Notes under the pieces: model-generated
What the model was told of the DNA's origin: nothing
Databases searched by the model: none
Seen by the model: the letters and a program-made list of their open reading frames with translations, nothing else
DNA from: Platycnemis pennipes
Lineage: Eukaryota > Arthropoda > Insecta > Odonata > Platycnemididae
NCBI GenBank assembly: GCA_933228895.1
Contig: OW121858.1
Span: 27,365,859 to 27,429,858 of the forward strand
Length of the DNA: 64,000 nucleotides
Reading direction: 5' to 3'
Program-made: the position numbers and the translations under genes
Part shown: in pieces, positions 36,316 to 49,000 of the stretch
How positions within the stretch are numbered: the stretch's first letter is position 1
How the letters are laid out: every line of letters begins with the position of its first letter

Positions 36316-37037
36316 AGTGACACTCTCCAATAGCTCACGATGAATACTATAGTAACGCTAGTTAGATCAACAAACGACAACAATACAATATATTATCCTC
36401 CTAATGAGTATGATGAGCGAAATTAGCATTCGTGAAACTACATTCGTTCATATATTTGAAACCTGAACGATAAATTAGGAAATGCAACGTTAAATGCTCG
36501 AAAGGAATGACCGTAATAAACACTCCTAAAAGAAAAATAAACGTCAACTTAACCCAAATGAAAGAAATGACGGTCGTTAGGCGACTGTATCTGTCTAAAT
36601 TATTTATCGTATTTATCATCTGCGGATCAAATTCACGGAATTGATATGGATTAATTAATCTGAAAAATATCGCGGTTGGTAGAGTTCTAAAACTTAAGGT
36701 ATGAACATTGTCAATGAAATGGTATCGCTTAGCCAAAGAAATTGCTGACCTCTCATGCCAGGCCAAATCAATGGCCGTTTTCCAATCCCCGTAGTACATA
36801 CTCGTTCCCTTGTTCCCTTTCTCCCTTGCACCCTCTCCCGCCCTTAAATGCTCTACTAGCGCCATGAAGTGTGAACGGAAATAATGCCAACTAATGACAA
36901 TGACGAACTGTGAAGCGCGAGGGTAGTGTTAGGACATCTGGTGGTTGATATAAGAATCAACTTCAATCTGCTTCTTGTTTTGCTTACATTTGTAATTAAC
37001 TGCTTAGTATTTTGACTTTTCTGGGACCTTACCTTAC
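36316..37037. promoter_or_regulatory. 5' flank of gene A, mirror copy of gene B's flank
   Basis: In gene orientation about 450 bp upstream of the ATG resembles 42.50-42.95 kb upstream of gene B: ATTGGAAAACGGCC at about -450, then a string ending TTCATTTGGGTTAAGTTG, then ACTATAGTATTCATCGTGAG directly before the start. Clear non-coding similarity at matching positions suggests shared promoter sequence. I see no TATA box. Confidence 0.5.
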
Positions 37038-37199
37038 CGTATTTGACATTTGCACCGATTGGACTCTCTCTACGGATTATATTAGGATCTTCGTATTTGA
37101 CTTTAGCACCGATTGGACTCTCTCTACGGATTATATTAGGATCTTCGTATTTGACTTTAGCACCGATTGGACTCTCTCTACGGGTTGTATTTGGATCTT
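37038..37199. repeat. Three tandem 54-bp units
   Basis: Copies start CGTATTTGACWTTWGCACCG at 37038, 37092 and 37146. The period of 54 is a multiple of three, so the frames through it encode an 18-residue repeat. It lies just upstream of the Harbinger transposase and probably inside the element's 5' end. Confidence 0.85.
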
Positions 37200-37343
37200 T
37201 CAATTAGCTGGTCCTCTATCTCCCGACTTCGACACCGTGAGACCTGCCGAGGCTTTTGGAGACAACAGTGGGTAAATACGTCCTACACTCTCCCACACTA
37301 CCCGCAAATTGTGCTAGAGGCGTTAATTTGCGTAGAAAGAGAG

Positions 37344-38850
37344 ATGGACGGAATCGACGTAATGGTGTTGATGGAGTATGTTGCCAATATAGGGCTAATT
37401 GACGACGCAATAATGGAAATGGAGGAGTGGAGGAGACGGCGAATGCAAGTAATTGCTATCTTGCTACGACGGCGTATGGTGAGTTTCATGATAACCAATC
37501 TTCGTAGTTTTTGATTTGTTTTACAATGATTTAACGAAAATTCTTCAATCACGGACGATTCCAGCGCCTCAGGGCACCCTACTGCGGACGGCGCGTCATT
37601 GATCGAGGCCCGATATGGGAAATTTTGAGAGGCGATGAATTCCAAACAAGACGACATCTTCGTGTGACGCCTCGTGCCCTCAGACTGTTGGTTCTGAGGA
37701 CTGAGAGAAAGCGCCATGGTTGGAGCCGAGATTTGGAAGTGAGTCTGCTTCGTTGCTGTAAAGTACCTGCCTTATTAATTATATGCTTTCTTTGAAGCTT
37801 CATTTATAAGTCATTATATCTGCAGTTACTACCAGTTGTTTTTTTTACTGCTATTGAATTGCATACTTTCCTCCATTAGTATTCCTGTTGCTTCACTCCA
37901 TCATATCTCATTCAAAGCACGAAAATGTTTAGCTGCTTCTTCTTCCATTTTGCTTTTAAGTGCTATTTCCATGGAAGTTTACAGAAGTTAATGTAGAAAG
38001 GTCATTTTTCCAGGTTATTATGTTCCTATTTTGGCTCGCTTGTGGGACGTCATACCGTGTGATATCAACCACATTTGGAATTCCGCTGACGTCTGTCAGT
38101 AATGCTGTGAGGAATATGCTGCAAATGATGGTGGATATGATAGGAGATGTTATAAGGCTACCGCACGAGGATGAACTTGATGGAATTGGGAGAGGCTTTG
38201 CAGCAAGAGGTGGAAGCAGAGTGTTTTTGGCGTGTGTTGGTGCCCTAGATGGTTCGCATGTACGTGTGTTTTGCCCGAGCGGGCAAAATGAACAGTACAT
38301 AAACAGAAAACTATTTTACTCATTGCAATTTCAACTGTTAGTTGATAGCAGTGGGAAAATTTTAGACTTCTTCACTGGTTTCCCAGGATCTGTGCATGAC
38401 GCCCGTGTGCTGCGGCACAGTTCACTATATGTTAATGCCATATACCCTCCTCAAGGGTACTTCATAATTGGTGATGGAGGTTATCCATGTCGGGTAAACC
38501 CTATATGCTTAATGACCCCTTTCAGAGCACCTGCTAACCAGTTGCAGCTGCTGTTCAACACCCACCTGTCAAAGGCAAGGATTGTGGTGGAGCAAGCAAT
38601 AGGAATGATGAAGACTAGGTGGAGAAGTATATTCACCAAAGTCATTGAGCTCAAAGTAGAGAAGGCAGTAAGGGTGATTGCTGCTTGTGCAGCCTTACAC
38701 AACATATGTGTGCTTGCTGGGGATATTTTTCCTGTGGAATTGAGGGATAATGTCCATCCGCCTCAACATCTAAATGATGTTGAGGCAGCGGGAGATGATT
38801 TTAGATTGCAGCTAGCCCTGGAATTACAAAATGAATTGAATATTGATTAG
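37344..38850 (+). CDS. PIF/Harbinger transposase (DDE_Tnp_4), apparently intact
   Basis: Three exons: 37344-37478, 37565-37738 and 38014-38850, all phase 0 with standard splice sites, giving 381 residues. The N-terminus is helical and Arg-rich. Exon 2 has the family's FQTRRHLRVTPRAL region. The catalytic triad is visible in GALDGSH (Asp), GDGGYP (Asp) and ARIVVEQAIGMMKTRW (Glu), followed by the C-terminal AACAALHNICV helix. The enzyme excises and inserts the element, normally together with a Myb/SANT-like partner, which is encoded convergently at 42335-39974. No stops or frameshifts are seen. The 54-bp repeat and an untranslated leader precede the chosen ATG; an upstream start is possible. 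Confidence 0.9.
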
Positions 38851-38851
38851 A

Positions 38852-38857
38852 AATAAA
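38852..38857 (+). terminator. Poly(A) signal of the Harbinger transposase
   Basis: AATAAA begins two bases after the TAG stop, with a T-rich stretch about 30-50 bp further on. Confidence 0.55.
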
Positions 38858-39973
38858 CACAATGAATGGTTCAACTCATGTTTCACTACTTCCTATTCTT
38901 TTTATTGTAGCCGAGACCTGAGGTAAGTCTTATATAGTGCTGTGAGTGATGGCTTATTTGCAAAAACACATGAAAGTTAATAAACAGTGATGGTCTAATG
39001 AAATGCACCTATTCTAAGTTATTCTACAACAGTTATTCTAACAATCATTATGTGTGCAGATAATTTCAGGTGTCTGCTTACAGGGAGATTTTTCATTAGT
39101 GTTCCATTGACGTTGTCACTCTTAACCTTCATAAAGGACTTAATGGATAAGCATTGCACTACTTTTGAATCCATTGAATTTCCAGAAAGTGTATTTTAAC
39201 CTCTCCATTTTTGCAATCGCTGATCTAATGGTAACATCCAGGTCCATAGAAATACATCCTTAGTTTCTTTGTATCAAGTAGTAAGTAAGATAAATTATTA
39301 ACAGGTAGGGTCACTTGGTTTCTAAACTCGCCCAAGTGAATTAGTTGGCCAGCTTATAAGGACATATGAATAGCTTCTTATCAAACAACACTATGTCATC
39401 AAGTGCTTCAGTGGAGATTTTTCTCCAAAGCAAAAAGTGCAAAGTTGTACTAGTACTAAAAATTGAATTTCAGGAGGCAATTGCAGTGGAGAATGAATTA
39501 ACCTCACTATAGCATAATACTGTATTTAATTTATTCCATAATCATATTAAAGTACTAACCATATGCTTCTGAAGCTCCCTGGAAGCACTTTAAATACTGA
39601 CCATGATAACTCCTCTATATTACCATTTACTCTCCCTGATCGTTACTTCCCCAATTCCAAATAGAAGTTTGTTGATGCACATTAATGGAAGATGGAACAA
39701 CCCTTAAAATCTTTGAACCAAGATGATCACGAAGTGCAACTGCACAAATTATTTACCATCAGGGTCAGAGGTGTCAAATATACCTTGCAGAAATCATTGT
39801 TTATGAGCAGTAATTCATCGGGAGAATATTGCAATAACACCAGACTGATAATATGTAAAGAACTACAAACGCAAAAGATGATGCAATAATTCCTTGCAGT
39901 TTTCTGAAGGACAATATTTGATTACTCATATATACCAGGAGGTTGATGCTGGAAATAATAAGTGTGTATCATT
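38858..39973. other. Spacer between the convergent Harbinger genes
   Basis: About 1.1 kb, AT-rich, without recognised features. Confidence 0.5.
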
Positions 39974-42335
39974 TTAACGGCTTTTATTAATCACATGATT
40001 TAAATAATTTTTTAATATCTCATTTGACTCCTTCCTCAACTGCAGCAGCTGCTCCATCCTCTCCTCGTGCCTCCTCTCGCTTCTAATTAGCAGCTGGTGC
40101 AGAGGATCGTCCTCTTCCGACCTCTTCCTTTTCCTCACCGACCTCTCACTGCAGGTTGGAGTACTCTCAGCATACATTAATTCTTGCAAGTCAGCAAGGT
40201 CTGAAGAAGATGTGGTGGGCGTAGGTTGGGGTGGATTCACTGTTGGCCTGCTCGTGCTCCCTTTGCTACCAGAATCCACTATGAGTGGAGGGGAGATTAT
40301 GTGCTTCCTCCCCAATACCTCATCCATGGCATCGTAAAATTTCCATGTCAGAGGACCTTTATCTCCCCCCTCAGTGCCCATCCCTGTCTTGGGATATTTA
40401 CATTTCTGAAATGGAATGGGAAATAAATGTGACTCAATCAGCATTGCATGGATGTAGTTGAAACATTTCCATTAATCCAATGTGGATGCAACAGAAAGAG
40501 GGAAATGTTCAGTACAAAGACAATGGTGACCTTTCAGGTAAATTAATTACCTAAGTAGACACAACTGGGGAGCTAACGTTATGAATGTAGTTATATGACA
40601 TTTGTTAAAATTTAGTACCCACAGGTTACATTAGACCACATATGTTGCAATAATAAAGGGAGCAAATCAAACAACTTTTGAATCATCAGCATACAACACA
40701 AACACTAGTATCATTAGCTTTTACCTTAAGCAATGGAATTTTATGATGAATTTTATCGAATGCTTTTGAAAAGTCCGTATGAATCTAGTCAACCTGATAA
40801 TGTTGAGACATTTTACTAATACATTCTTGATATGAGGGGGGAATAGCCTGATTAAAATCCATGTTGCTCTTCCACTATCAACTAGGGTAGGGGAGGAGAT
40901 ATTTTTGAAAATGGGGGCAACAAATCTAGTATTAAAGACAAGAGGAATTGTAGAAGTATGAGCCGGTGTTATATAATATGAGCAAGGGTTAGGCTAATTA
41001 TTGCCAACAAATTTTTAAACCAATAGAAGAGATATTACCAGGGCCATAACCCTTTGTTAAATCTAGATGAGATTTATTGATAATGTCATCACAGGGATGG
41101 TAAAGCTTGTTCAGGTTTGTTGCTGTTGAATGGTTAGGTTTATACATGTTAATTGCAATAATATTGAACAAAACCAGAAGCAAAAAGGTCAGCTACTTCA
41201 TTGTGAACATCAGCAATTTTATGGTCAATGTCATGCGGAATCTGTTTCAGAATTTTCACAAAAGCCCAAAAATGTTTACTAATATATAAAATAATTATAC
41301 ATTAGATGCTGTCCATGTACCTACATGAATAACAACCTACTGAGTTTTTTTTTGTTATTCATTCTAATTTGAGAAAATTTTTGATGACTAGTTCTTTTGA
41401 AGGTTTGATGATAGAGCTTCTTATCATGAATTAAATTCCTAAGTTCAACTGAGAACTATATTTTGGAAACCAATTACTTTTCATGTTAATAATGGGAGTA
41501 CCTACAGTTGTAAGCCTTTAAGGAGGATATTTTAAAATAAATTAGTGAATCATGATTCAACAGATACATTTCTGGACACTGGTTTGATAGCGAATAAGGC
41601 TACGAAATATTCAAACTTATAACAAATTTTCGCAGGTTAATACGTTTAAGCATGGGGGCAAACGGCATCCGATAAATCGTCATGCTTACGATCTTGCAAA
41701 ATTTAGAATAACATAAATTTAAATTTTTAAACATAAATGCATTTACCCATAAAACGAGATCAAGTAACGTAAATAAGGTAATACCTTGTACTTGTCTACC
41801 AAGTTTTCCCACTTCTTCTTCGCTGCGGCGACGTTGGGAATGCCGATTTCCGTACATATTCTCCTGCAATAAAAATAAAACGATGGTTATCATAAAACAA
41901 CTGAGAAAAGGCCAATTGAAAGTTATCACAGGGAATTATAATTAGCATACCCGTAGGCTGCTGCAGCAGATCCTTTACGGCCCGTAAACATGTGCTCGTA
42001 TTGCGCACGAAGAGCAATAAATTGCAATACTCTTTCGTCTGTCCCTAAAATATGCATAGATTACATACAATTATTTATAATTGGATAAATAATTTACAAA
42101 GAATTGTTAGTCACGAGTTGAACAATCGACATCACGAGAAAGCTTTTCTCGTGCTGTCGAGAAAAGCGTTTTAGGTATCTAACACATACAGGGTTAGTAA
42201 TTATACTTATATTTAAGTAGGTGATAATCGAGAATTTACAATGCAGATATAATATTATGTGAAAAAACTTATAGAATAAACACAAAATTACTTACAACTC
42301 CAGTTCAACAATTCCGCATTTTCCATTGCCGCCAT
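39974..42335 (-). CDS. Harbinger Myb/SANT-like DNA-binding partner protein
   Basis: Four exons on the minus strand: 42335-42296, 42044-41951, 41863-41785 and 40405-39974. Phases fit throughout (1, 2, 0), giving 214 residues. The N-terminal half is a trihelix/Myb-like domain: W in LLNWSW, then FIALRAQYEHMFTGRKGS, AAKKKWENLVDKYK and the aromatic TWKFYDAMDEVLG. The C-terminal half has a Ser/Pro/Thr linker, a basic RKRKRSEEDD segment and a helix rich in Arg, Glu and Leu that likely serves for oligomerisation. Proteins of this kind bring PIF/Harbinger transposase to the nucleus and to the element ends. No lesion is visible. The last coding bases include AATAAA, so the poly(A) signal may overlap the stop. 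Confidence 0.85.
40406..41784. other. Third intron of the Myb-like gene
   Basis: About 1.4 kb without recognised content. Long for a transposon intron; it may contain a further small insertion. Confidence 0.5.
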
Positions 42336-42950
42336 TTTCACGTCCACTTCCTACCCAGGGCACGTTCAGAGGGAGCATCCACGTTCCCTTGTTCACTTCC
42401 CCTTCGTTCCCTTGTGCCCTCTCCGAATTGGGTCCTCCCTCGCTGACGTCACATCCGGAAGTTGACGATCGAAAAGTGCACGAAGGGTGAATAATTGCGA
42501 ATTGGAAAACGGCCAATATTTCGTTGATCCGAAAATATTTGCGTAAACTTAATCCCAGTGACAAAACGAACCCTGAAGAGATTTCAGTATTATTTCTTTT
42601 ATCCCCAGCTGGAAATTCCATACATAACACTTTTGATTGAATGTTGTGATGTGAAATAATATATATAAGTATGTATCGTCGCCGAACGATCGTCATTTTC
42701 TTCATTTGGGTTAAGTTGTCATTTTTCTGCATTGTGTATTTCGTGTGGTCAATCCTGCTCAACAATTTAAGCTGTATTCCACAATTTCTCAACCAGTTTT
42801 CAATATTACGAAAGAATTTCATTTCACGAAGGTTAATTTTTCTCATGTATTCATTAGGAGGAAAATAGTTGATAATTTTGTCGTATGTTAGTTTGTTGTT
42901 ATAACTAGCGTAACTATAGTATTCATCGTGAGCTATTGGAAAGTGTCACT
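42336..42950 (+). promoter_or_regulatory. 5' flank of gene B
   Basis: Shares ATTGGAAAACGGCC (about 42496), TTCATTTGGGTTAAGTTG (about 42701) and CTATAGTATTCATCGTGAG (about 42914) with the mirror-image flank of gene A. The boundary with the Harbinger element lies somewhere in the first 100-150 bp. Confidence 0.5.
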
Positions 42951-43085
42951 ATGCGTGGATTACGCGAGCATCTTATGTGTAGGTTGTGCCTTAGTACCGG
43001 GTGTCGTTTAATTGACATACTAGAAGAAGGTAGGAACGACGAATTCGTGGTGAAACAAGCAGTAGAAAATCTGCTGCAGTTAGTG
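42951..43085 (+). CDS. Gene B ZAD exon 1
   Basis: 45 codons from MRGLREHLMCRLCLSTG to a GTGAGT donor; first Cys pair of the ZAD. Differs from gene A exon 1 at about three residues. Confidence 0.85.
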
Positions 43086-46000
43086 GTGAGTGTACTGCAT
43101 TTAATTCTATACCAGTTCTCCACTTGTGTTTTTATCAATTGTACTTATCACTTCCGCACTGGTGTTATTGTTTGGGTGGTTGACGTGGGAATCTATTTTG
43201 TCATTCAATAAACCATTGCTGTTTTCATTCGTATTTCTCAGGTTCTGAAGGAAGCTTTGTATCCGTGGCTGGTTTGTTCCATTTGCTTGGAAAAGTTGAG
43301 GGAGTTCCATTTTTTCAAGCAACGTTGCGTGGAGAACCAGGAAGTTTATGACAGTCGCATCAGAGGGAATAACTGGCCGGTAAACCAAGTTCGGAGTACA
43401 GAATGCGATGATGTAAGTATATACCACGCTATGGTATATTTATTTATCATGAACCCATCCTAAATGTGGTATGCTAATAAATTAGCTTTTATGCTTTAAT
43501 GGGGTTGGATTCAGCAAGGAGCATCTTGATTTGTTAAGAGGTGTAACAATAGGTTTAAAGAATAATCAAGGCGGTTAATGGAAAACTGAAGAAATTTATT
43601 GAAAATAAGACACATGGTAGGTTATGAAACCATTTACATTTCAAGGAGGAACTTAAGTTAAACGTGTTACCTTAGGATGCCTGTGTTAAAACTACTGGGA
43701 ATTATGTAAAATTCTTGTTTATTTCAATCATTATTTCCGGTAACATGGGTGCTTGAGAATTACTGTCCATCAAGACAATTTTCACACCTAGCTATCAATG
43801 ATATGTGGCATGGACAAGTATGATCTTAGTAACACATCTAATCTCTAATAACGTCACATTTCCATCACCCTTTTGCTGCTGTGAACGTACCTAGTACGAT
43901 AGCACATTAAGCTGCTGTGAACGTACCTATTCATTCTCACTGTAGCACTTTCACTTTTCTGCCGCATGTGACGAGTAGGTTTCTGGAGAGTGAGCCTCAG
44001 TGAAAGGGTTAAGGGTGAAAAATTGGGAACAAAATGAAAATATCTTTGTATGGGACTCCATGACACTGATGACACAATCAACATAATTATTTGCTGAAAT
44101 AAAGATGTGATTTAGTGGCACAAAAATGTTTAACTTATAAAGGTCATCGGTACATGTAGGATAGTTTAACATCTTGCTTACTGTTCTTGCAGTAGAATCT
44201 CTCAGAATTTGTTCCTTTTTTCTTTGAAAAGGCTTTGTGAACATATCCACAAGTTCTTCTCCTGAAGGACAGACTTTCAAATTGAACCACCTAGGATTGA
44301 ATTCGTTTTTTTATTAAATTCGTTTTATTTGGATATGATGATTGAGTGATGACATCTGTCCAGATTTTATCATCTTTAATTGTGTTCTGATTTTCGACAT
44401 GTAGAGTGACCCTCTTCTTTTCCAACAGTTCTTGTGTCTAGGTATTTATACATTTCATCTGTGTACAGCATTGAGCAGCAGATATACACTGTTTACCAAT
44501 CTGACTCAGGTCGATCTGAAAGATTAGAAGTGAGCTCACTCAGATCGCCTTGTTTACCAACACAGTCTGAAAATATCAATATTGAACTATCAAATTCAGC
44601 AGCCACATCTGTTTGTTTACATAGCCCAGCCATAGCCATTGGTAACATTTTTGAGTTTAGTTTACATAGCCCAGCATTGTAAACATCTTCCACCATGGAG
44701 TTGGAATGAAACAAAAGATACATAATATAACACTTTCACGAACGAAAAATAACTGGAGAGTACTTGTCTCTGCTTCATGGTGAGGGGTTTGAGGGTGGGG
44801 GAGGGTGGAATATTGGCCCATGCTTATACCCTGTTTCGGGAGCACTTAAATCAGACATGGGTTGTGTCCGAGTCACGTCACTAGCTTTCACCGACTGGGT
44901 CCGATGGCCCAGCCAGAGAAGTTCCTTTTTCGGATTCAACCACCAAAAAAGTGCCCTCCTATGGCAATCTGACCTTACAAGTTGGGACAAAAACAAAACG
45001 AAAAGAATGAAACATCTGTCATCTTCTTTTTTCTTGAAAACCCATCTGCTAGTAATTACTTGTTTTCCATCACCATACTTTTCATTCACAAGTCTCCAGG
45101 TCTTGTTTCTTTCCAAATATTTCTTTTCTTCCTGTAAAGCTTCTTTCCAATTTTCTTCGTCCTCAGCTTCCATGCATTCTTGAAATGTTAGCATTGCTTT
45201 TACATTTTCATCTTCATCATCAGAAAATCTGTGACATAATCTTTGAACTTAAAGGGCCTTTTTGTTTGAATCTTGGTGTTTCATTATGAACTATTACTTG
45301 ATTCTCCAAATTGTTTTCTTCAACTTCAATTCTTGTTCTCCTTCATAATTTTCTTCATTGTGAGGTTGACCAATGGGATCAGGAGGGTCGACCCCTTGGT
45401 GCCTACCGAAAGGTTCCTCATATGTATTTATTTTCTTCTATGATGATTTCTGCTGTACCATCTTCTTCTGGTACACATCTCTTCTTTAGGTTCCACACCC
45501 TATATCCATTAGGTGCATAACTGACGAACAAGCCTAAATCACTTCTAACATCAAATTTCCTTAGATGGCCAAGTTTTTTAGTGTAGCCAACACATCCAAA
45601 TTCTCGAAGATTGGACAAGTTGGGCTTCACACCATATGACAATTCTGCATGTGTAGTAGAGATGGCTCTTGATGGGATTCTATTCAGTGGCCATGCTTTT
45701 GTGAGTACAGCAAAAATTCTTTTTTTAGTTAGTTTTTGTGAAGCATATAGCTCTTACTTTGTTCATGAGGATGAAATTTACTCTTTTGGCCTTTCCATTC
45801 AGTTGAGGTGTATGTTTGATAGTATAATCCAAAACAATTCCTTTTTCATTGCACCATTTTTTAACCCACTGCTTCAGTACTAATGATAATTGTCACATCT
45901 AATGATTTATTTTTTGAAATTGGAATTGAAATGTGTTTCAGCTTCTTGGACAAAATTCTTCAAATATTCTTCAACTTCTTCTTTAGTTTGCGTTAAATAT

Positions 46001-49000
46001 ACTTTTAGAAAGGGGGTGTATCCATCAAAACATCTCGTGAAGTATTCTTTTTTGCTGTATGTTTTTGGTGACATCTTTCTGCACACATCAGTATTTACAA
46101 TTTGCAGTGTTTGGGTGGCTGCAGTTCTTTGGGAGTTTAAAGTGTTTCTGGTCAATTTGTCAATAGTGTAGAATTCACAGTATTTATTGATATCACATTG
46201 AGTCAGTTTTTCACGTACACCATTGCAGAGGTTAGGTATATTACTTAAAAAACTGAAGTTGATATAACGAAGTTTATTATGCCACTCTATGGCTGAGTGC
46301 AATGCTTCTGGGTAATTTTCCTTTGAATATATATTTTTTTCTGGGATCAATAACGTTAAGTTTAGTTTTGTTTTCTTTCCTTCCTGTTTGACATTTTTTT
46401 GATTACTCGATTTTTCCATGCACAATTTACACAGACTTGTCATCGAATACCACTTTTCCCTACTTTCAGGAATCTAGCTTTAAAGTTTTTACATGTGTTA
46501 GCAGTAGCCTCAGTTGAGTCCCAAGCAGATCTGTATTGCTCTGGAGGACAGCAATATTTTGGTCTTAATCATATGTTCACTGATTGTCATCCCCGAGTTA
46601 TTTAACTCAAAAGCTAGTTTGAATGCGAGCAATATTTCCCATTTTAATTGTTGGTCTTGTGATAGGAAAGATTGAAGAAGTCTGCCAGCAGTGGAATTTT
46701 AGTATATTCTGTATCTCTCTTATAAATGCTTCGTAGAGTATCATGCATCACTTTGGCCAACTCACAGGTACAAATATGTGCTTTTTCACTATGTCAAAGG
46801 TTCTAAGAATAATATGTTTAGCACTGACATCTTTTGGTAAGCCATTCCTTATTTTTCCTTGTCATCAGTCTTATGATCTGATAGGGTTTCAGGTCCATCC
46901 ACATCATCAATAAATATCTATTCTGTAAAGAGGACTCCAATTTTCAATTCCCATTGAGGATATCCAGCAGTGTCTGCTAGTCTTGGTATTGATTCAATCT
47001 CTTCTTTTCTTCTCATTTTGTATATGTATCACAGCTTATCGTATTTCTATTGTCTTATTTCACTCTGAAAAACACTCTGTGCCCATTACCTGTATATGAT
47101 TTTAATTATTGTTTCCTAAAACATTAGTACTTGAGGATAATTATATATCAAGAAAATTTTTACGTTTAGCTAACAGTGCAATAATATATACTCAATAAAT
47201 ATGTGCATAAGAAAATATCTAATCTGTAAAACACAAAATTTAGATCACATTAATAGAATATTTGAGATAGTTTACCTCCTACCAGGAGACCTAATTATTA
47301 TTCCCCAGGGCAAGTTTTTTTTAATAGTCCACTGGAGGATTGTGTAGTTTTGCTGACATTGTTCATTTATTTTTTGATTTACTGATCCATTTCCATGATA
47401 AAATTGGGGTGTAGAAAAATGATGAATCCTATAAAAATCAATCATAAAATATTTAACCATTTTGGCTGAAGCCAATTGTCTTATAATAACATTTTTAGAA
47501 AAATTAAATTTTTATTTCTAAAGCAGGTCTTCAGCCATTTTGGAATTCATCACTTTTTCTTCTAATTGGCATAAGTGCAAATTAAGCACTCCTCACTAAT
47601 TGCTTCCTGAAAGCATAAAACAAGTATGCTTTTACTTCCCATAGATTTGGTTTGTTGTTTCTGATTCTGGTTACACCATTGTTTTGGGTGGATCACACCT
47701 AACCAATGAGTGAGAGTCATGGCATGATCTGCACAAAACATTTACAACCTATTTCATTTTTCATCCTAACTGGAGTTTTTTAAGCTTGTTTTATGCCTCT
47801 ACATCCAGGAGGCCTTCATGATCTTACATTATTGCAAGCTCCTGAAGCAGCTTTGGTTCCACTTTTCTTGTTACTCTAATCAACAATTGCTTATATCAAC
47901 ACAATTCATGTTTGATCTGGTCACGAAACCTTAATTACTTAGTGTACAGATCAAGCTCCATGCACTGAAGATAATGGTGAGGTATTTCACTAGCCCAAAC
48001 AATTGTAGGAACTTCATTCGTACTTGAGAATAAATTGTCTCAACATTTGTCAATTTTTCATGATTATACTTTACCTTTCTAGGGCTGTTTCGTTGTAATC
48101 ATTATGTTACATCCCCATTTTGTACATCCACTAATACCTATTGAGGAAGTGCTATGTCATAAAGTTGCAATGCAAGGCTGTTTAATTCTTTTCATATTAC
48201 AAAATCATATGAGATTTAAATATAAGTCTTTTAAAGTTTGGTGCCTTGTGTCTTATGTGTCCAATGTCTTTTATACCCAATCAGATTCCTCTAAAGTCAG
48301 AAGAACAAGATGCTGTTGAGGATCCACTGCTCCATGATGCATGCAAGAATATTGACATAGACCACAGAAATCAGCCTGTTACAGAGAACTTCAGCCTGGA
48401 ATCTAAGGTGAGGACTGAATTAAAATAATCCACATTTACGTTAAATTTTAAAATTTTGTTTCATTATAGCCTTTTCTGTGGTGAAACATAATGGGTGCAT
48501 TTACTCGTACTGAAATTGCAATTTTGTACACGAAGTTGTTAGATCGAAATGAAAACTGAATTTTAGTAAAAAAAATAATCTTCTAACCACAACCAGTCAC
48601 TCATAAATCAAAATTGATTGATTCATAAGTGATTTAAATCCCAAGCATTCAATTCAAATTATTTGGGTGCAGAATTCAATGTGTGATTTAGGGATATTAC
48701 AAGACTGAGAGTCATTAATATGAATTTTTGACAGGATTGGTTCTTGCTACTTTAACATCCATGAAATAATTTTTTGGGAAAAAGTATCAATACGGAATAG
48801 CTGTTCCAGATACTATTATACCGTAACTTATAGCATTGTGTAATTTCATCTTTGCCATGGCTGTGTATACAACACAGCATACAACTTATGAAGTTGGGCA
48901 CGTTAAAAATTTAATAAATATCAGCCAAGAACTGAGTAAGTTGTTTCTATAGATATTGGGCATTGCTATTGGATTAGTTTTCCATGCTACTGTGTTCAAC

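Larger units (their letters stand above)
37000..42430. mobile_element. PIF/Harbinger element, both genes open; ends uncertain
   Basis: The convergent transposase and Myb-like genes define the body. I could not fix the terminal inverted repeats or a 3-bp target duplication. GGGCACGTTCAGAGGGAGC at about 42358-42376 looks like a Harbinger-type terminal region, and GTTCCCTTGTTC occurs in the same orientation at about 36806 and 42386. The element separates genes A and B. Confidence 0.6.
43413..48284. other. Gene B intron with Copia insertion
   Basis: 4.9 kb. Apart from the Copia remnant (44.2-47.0 kb) it contains a doublet of GCTGCTGTGAACGTACCTA near 43.9 kb and no further recognised exon. Confidence 0.5.
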
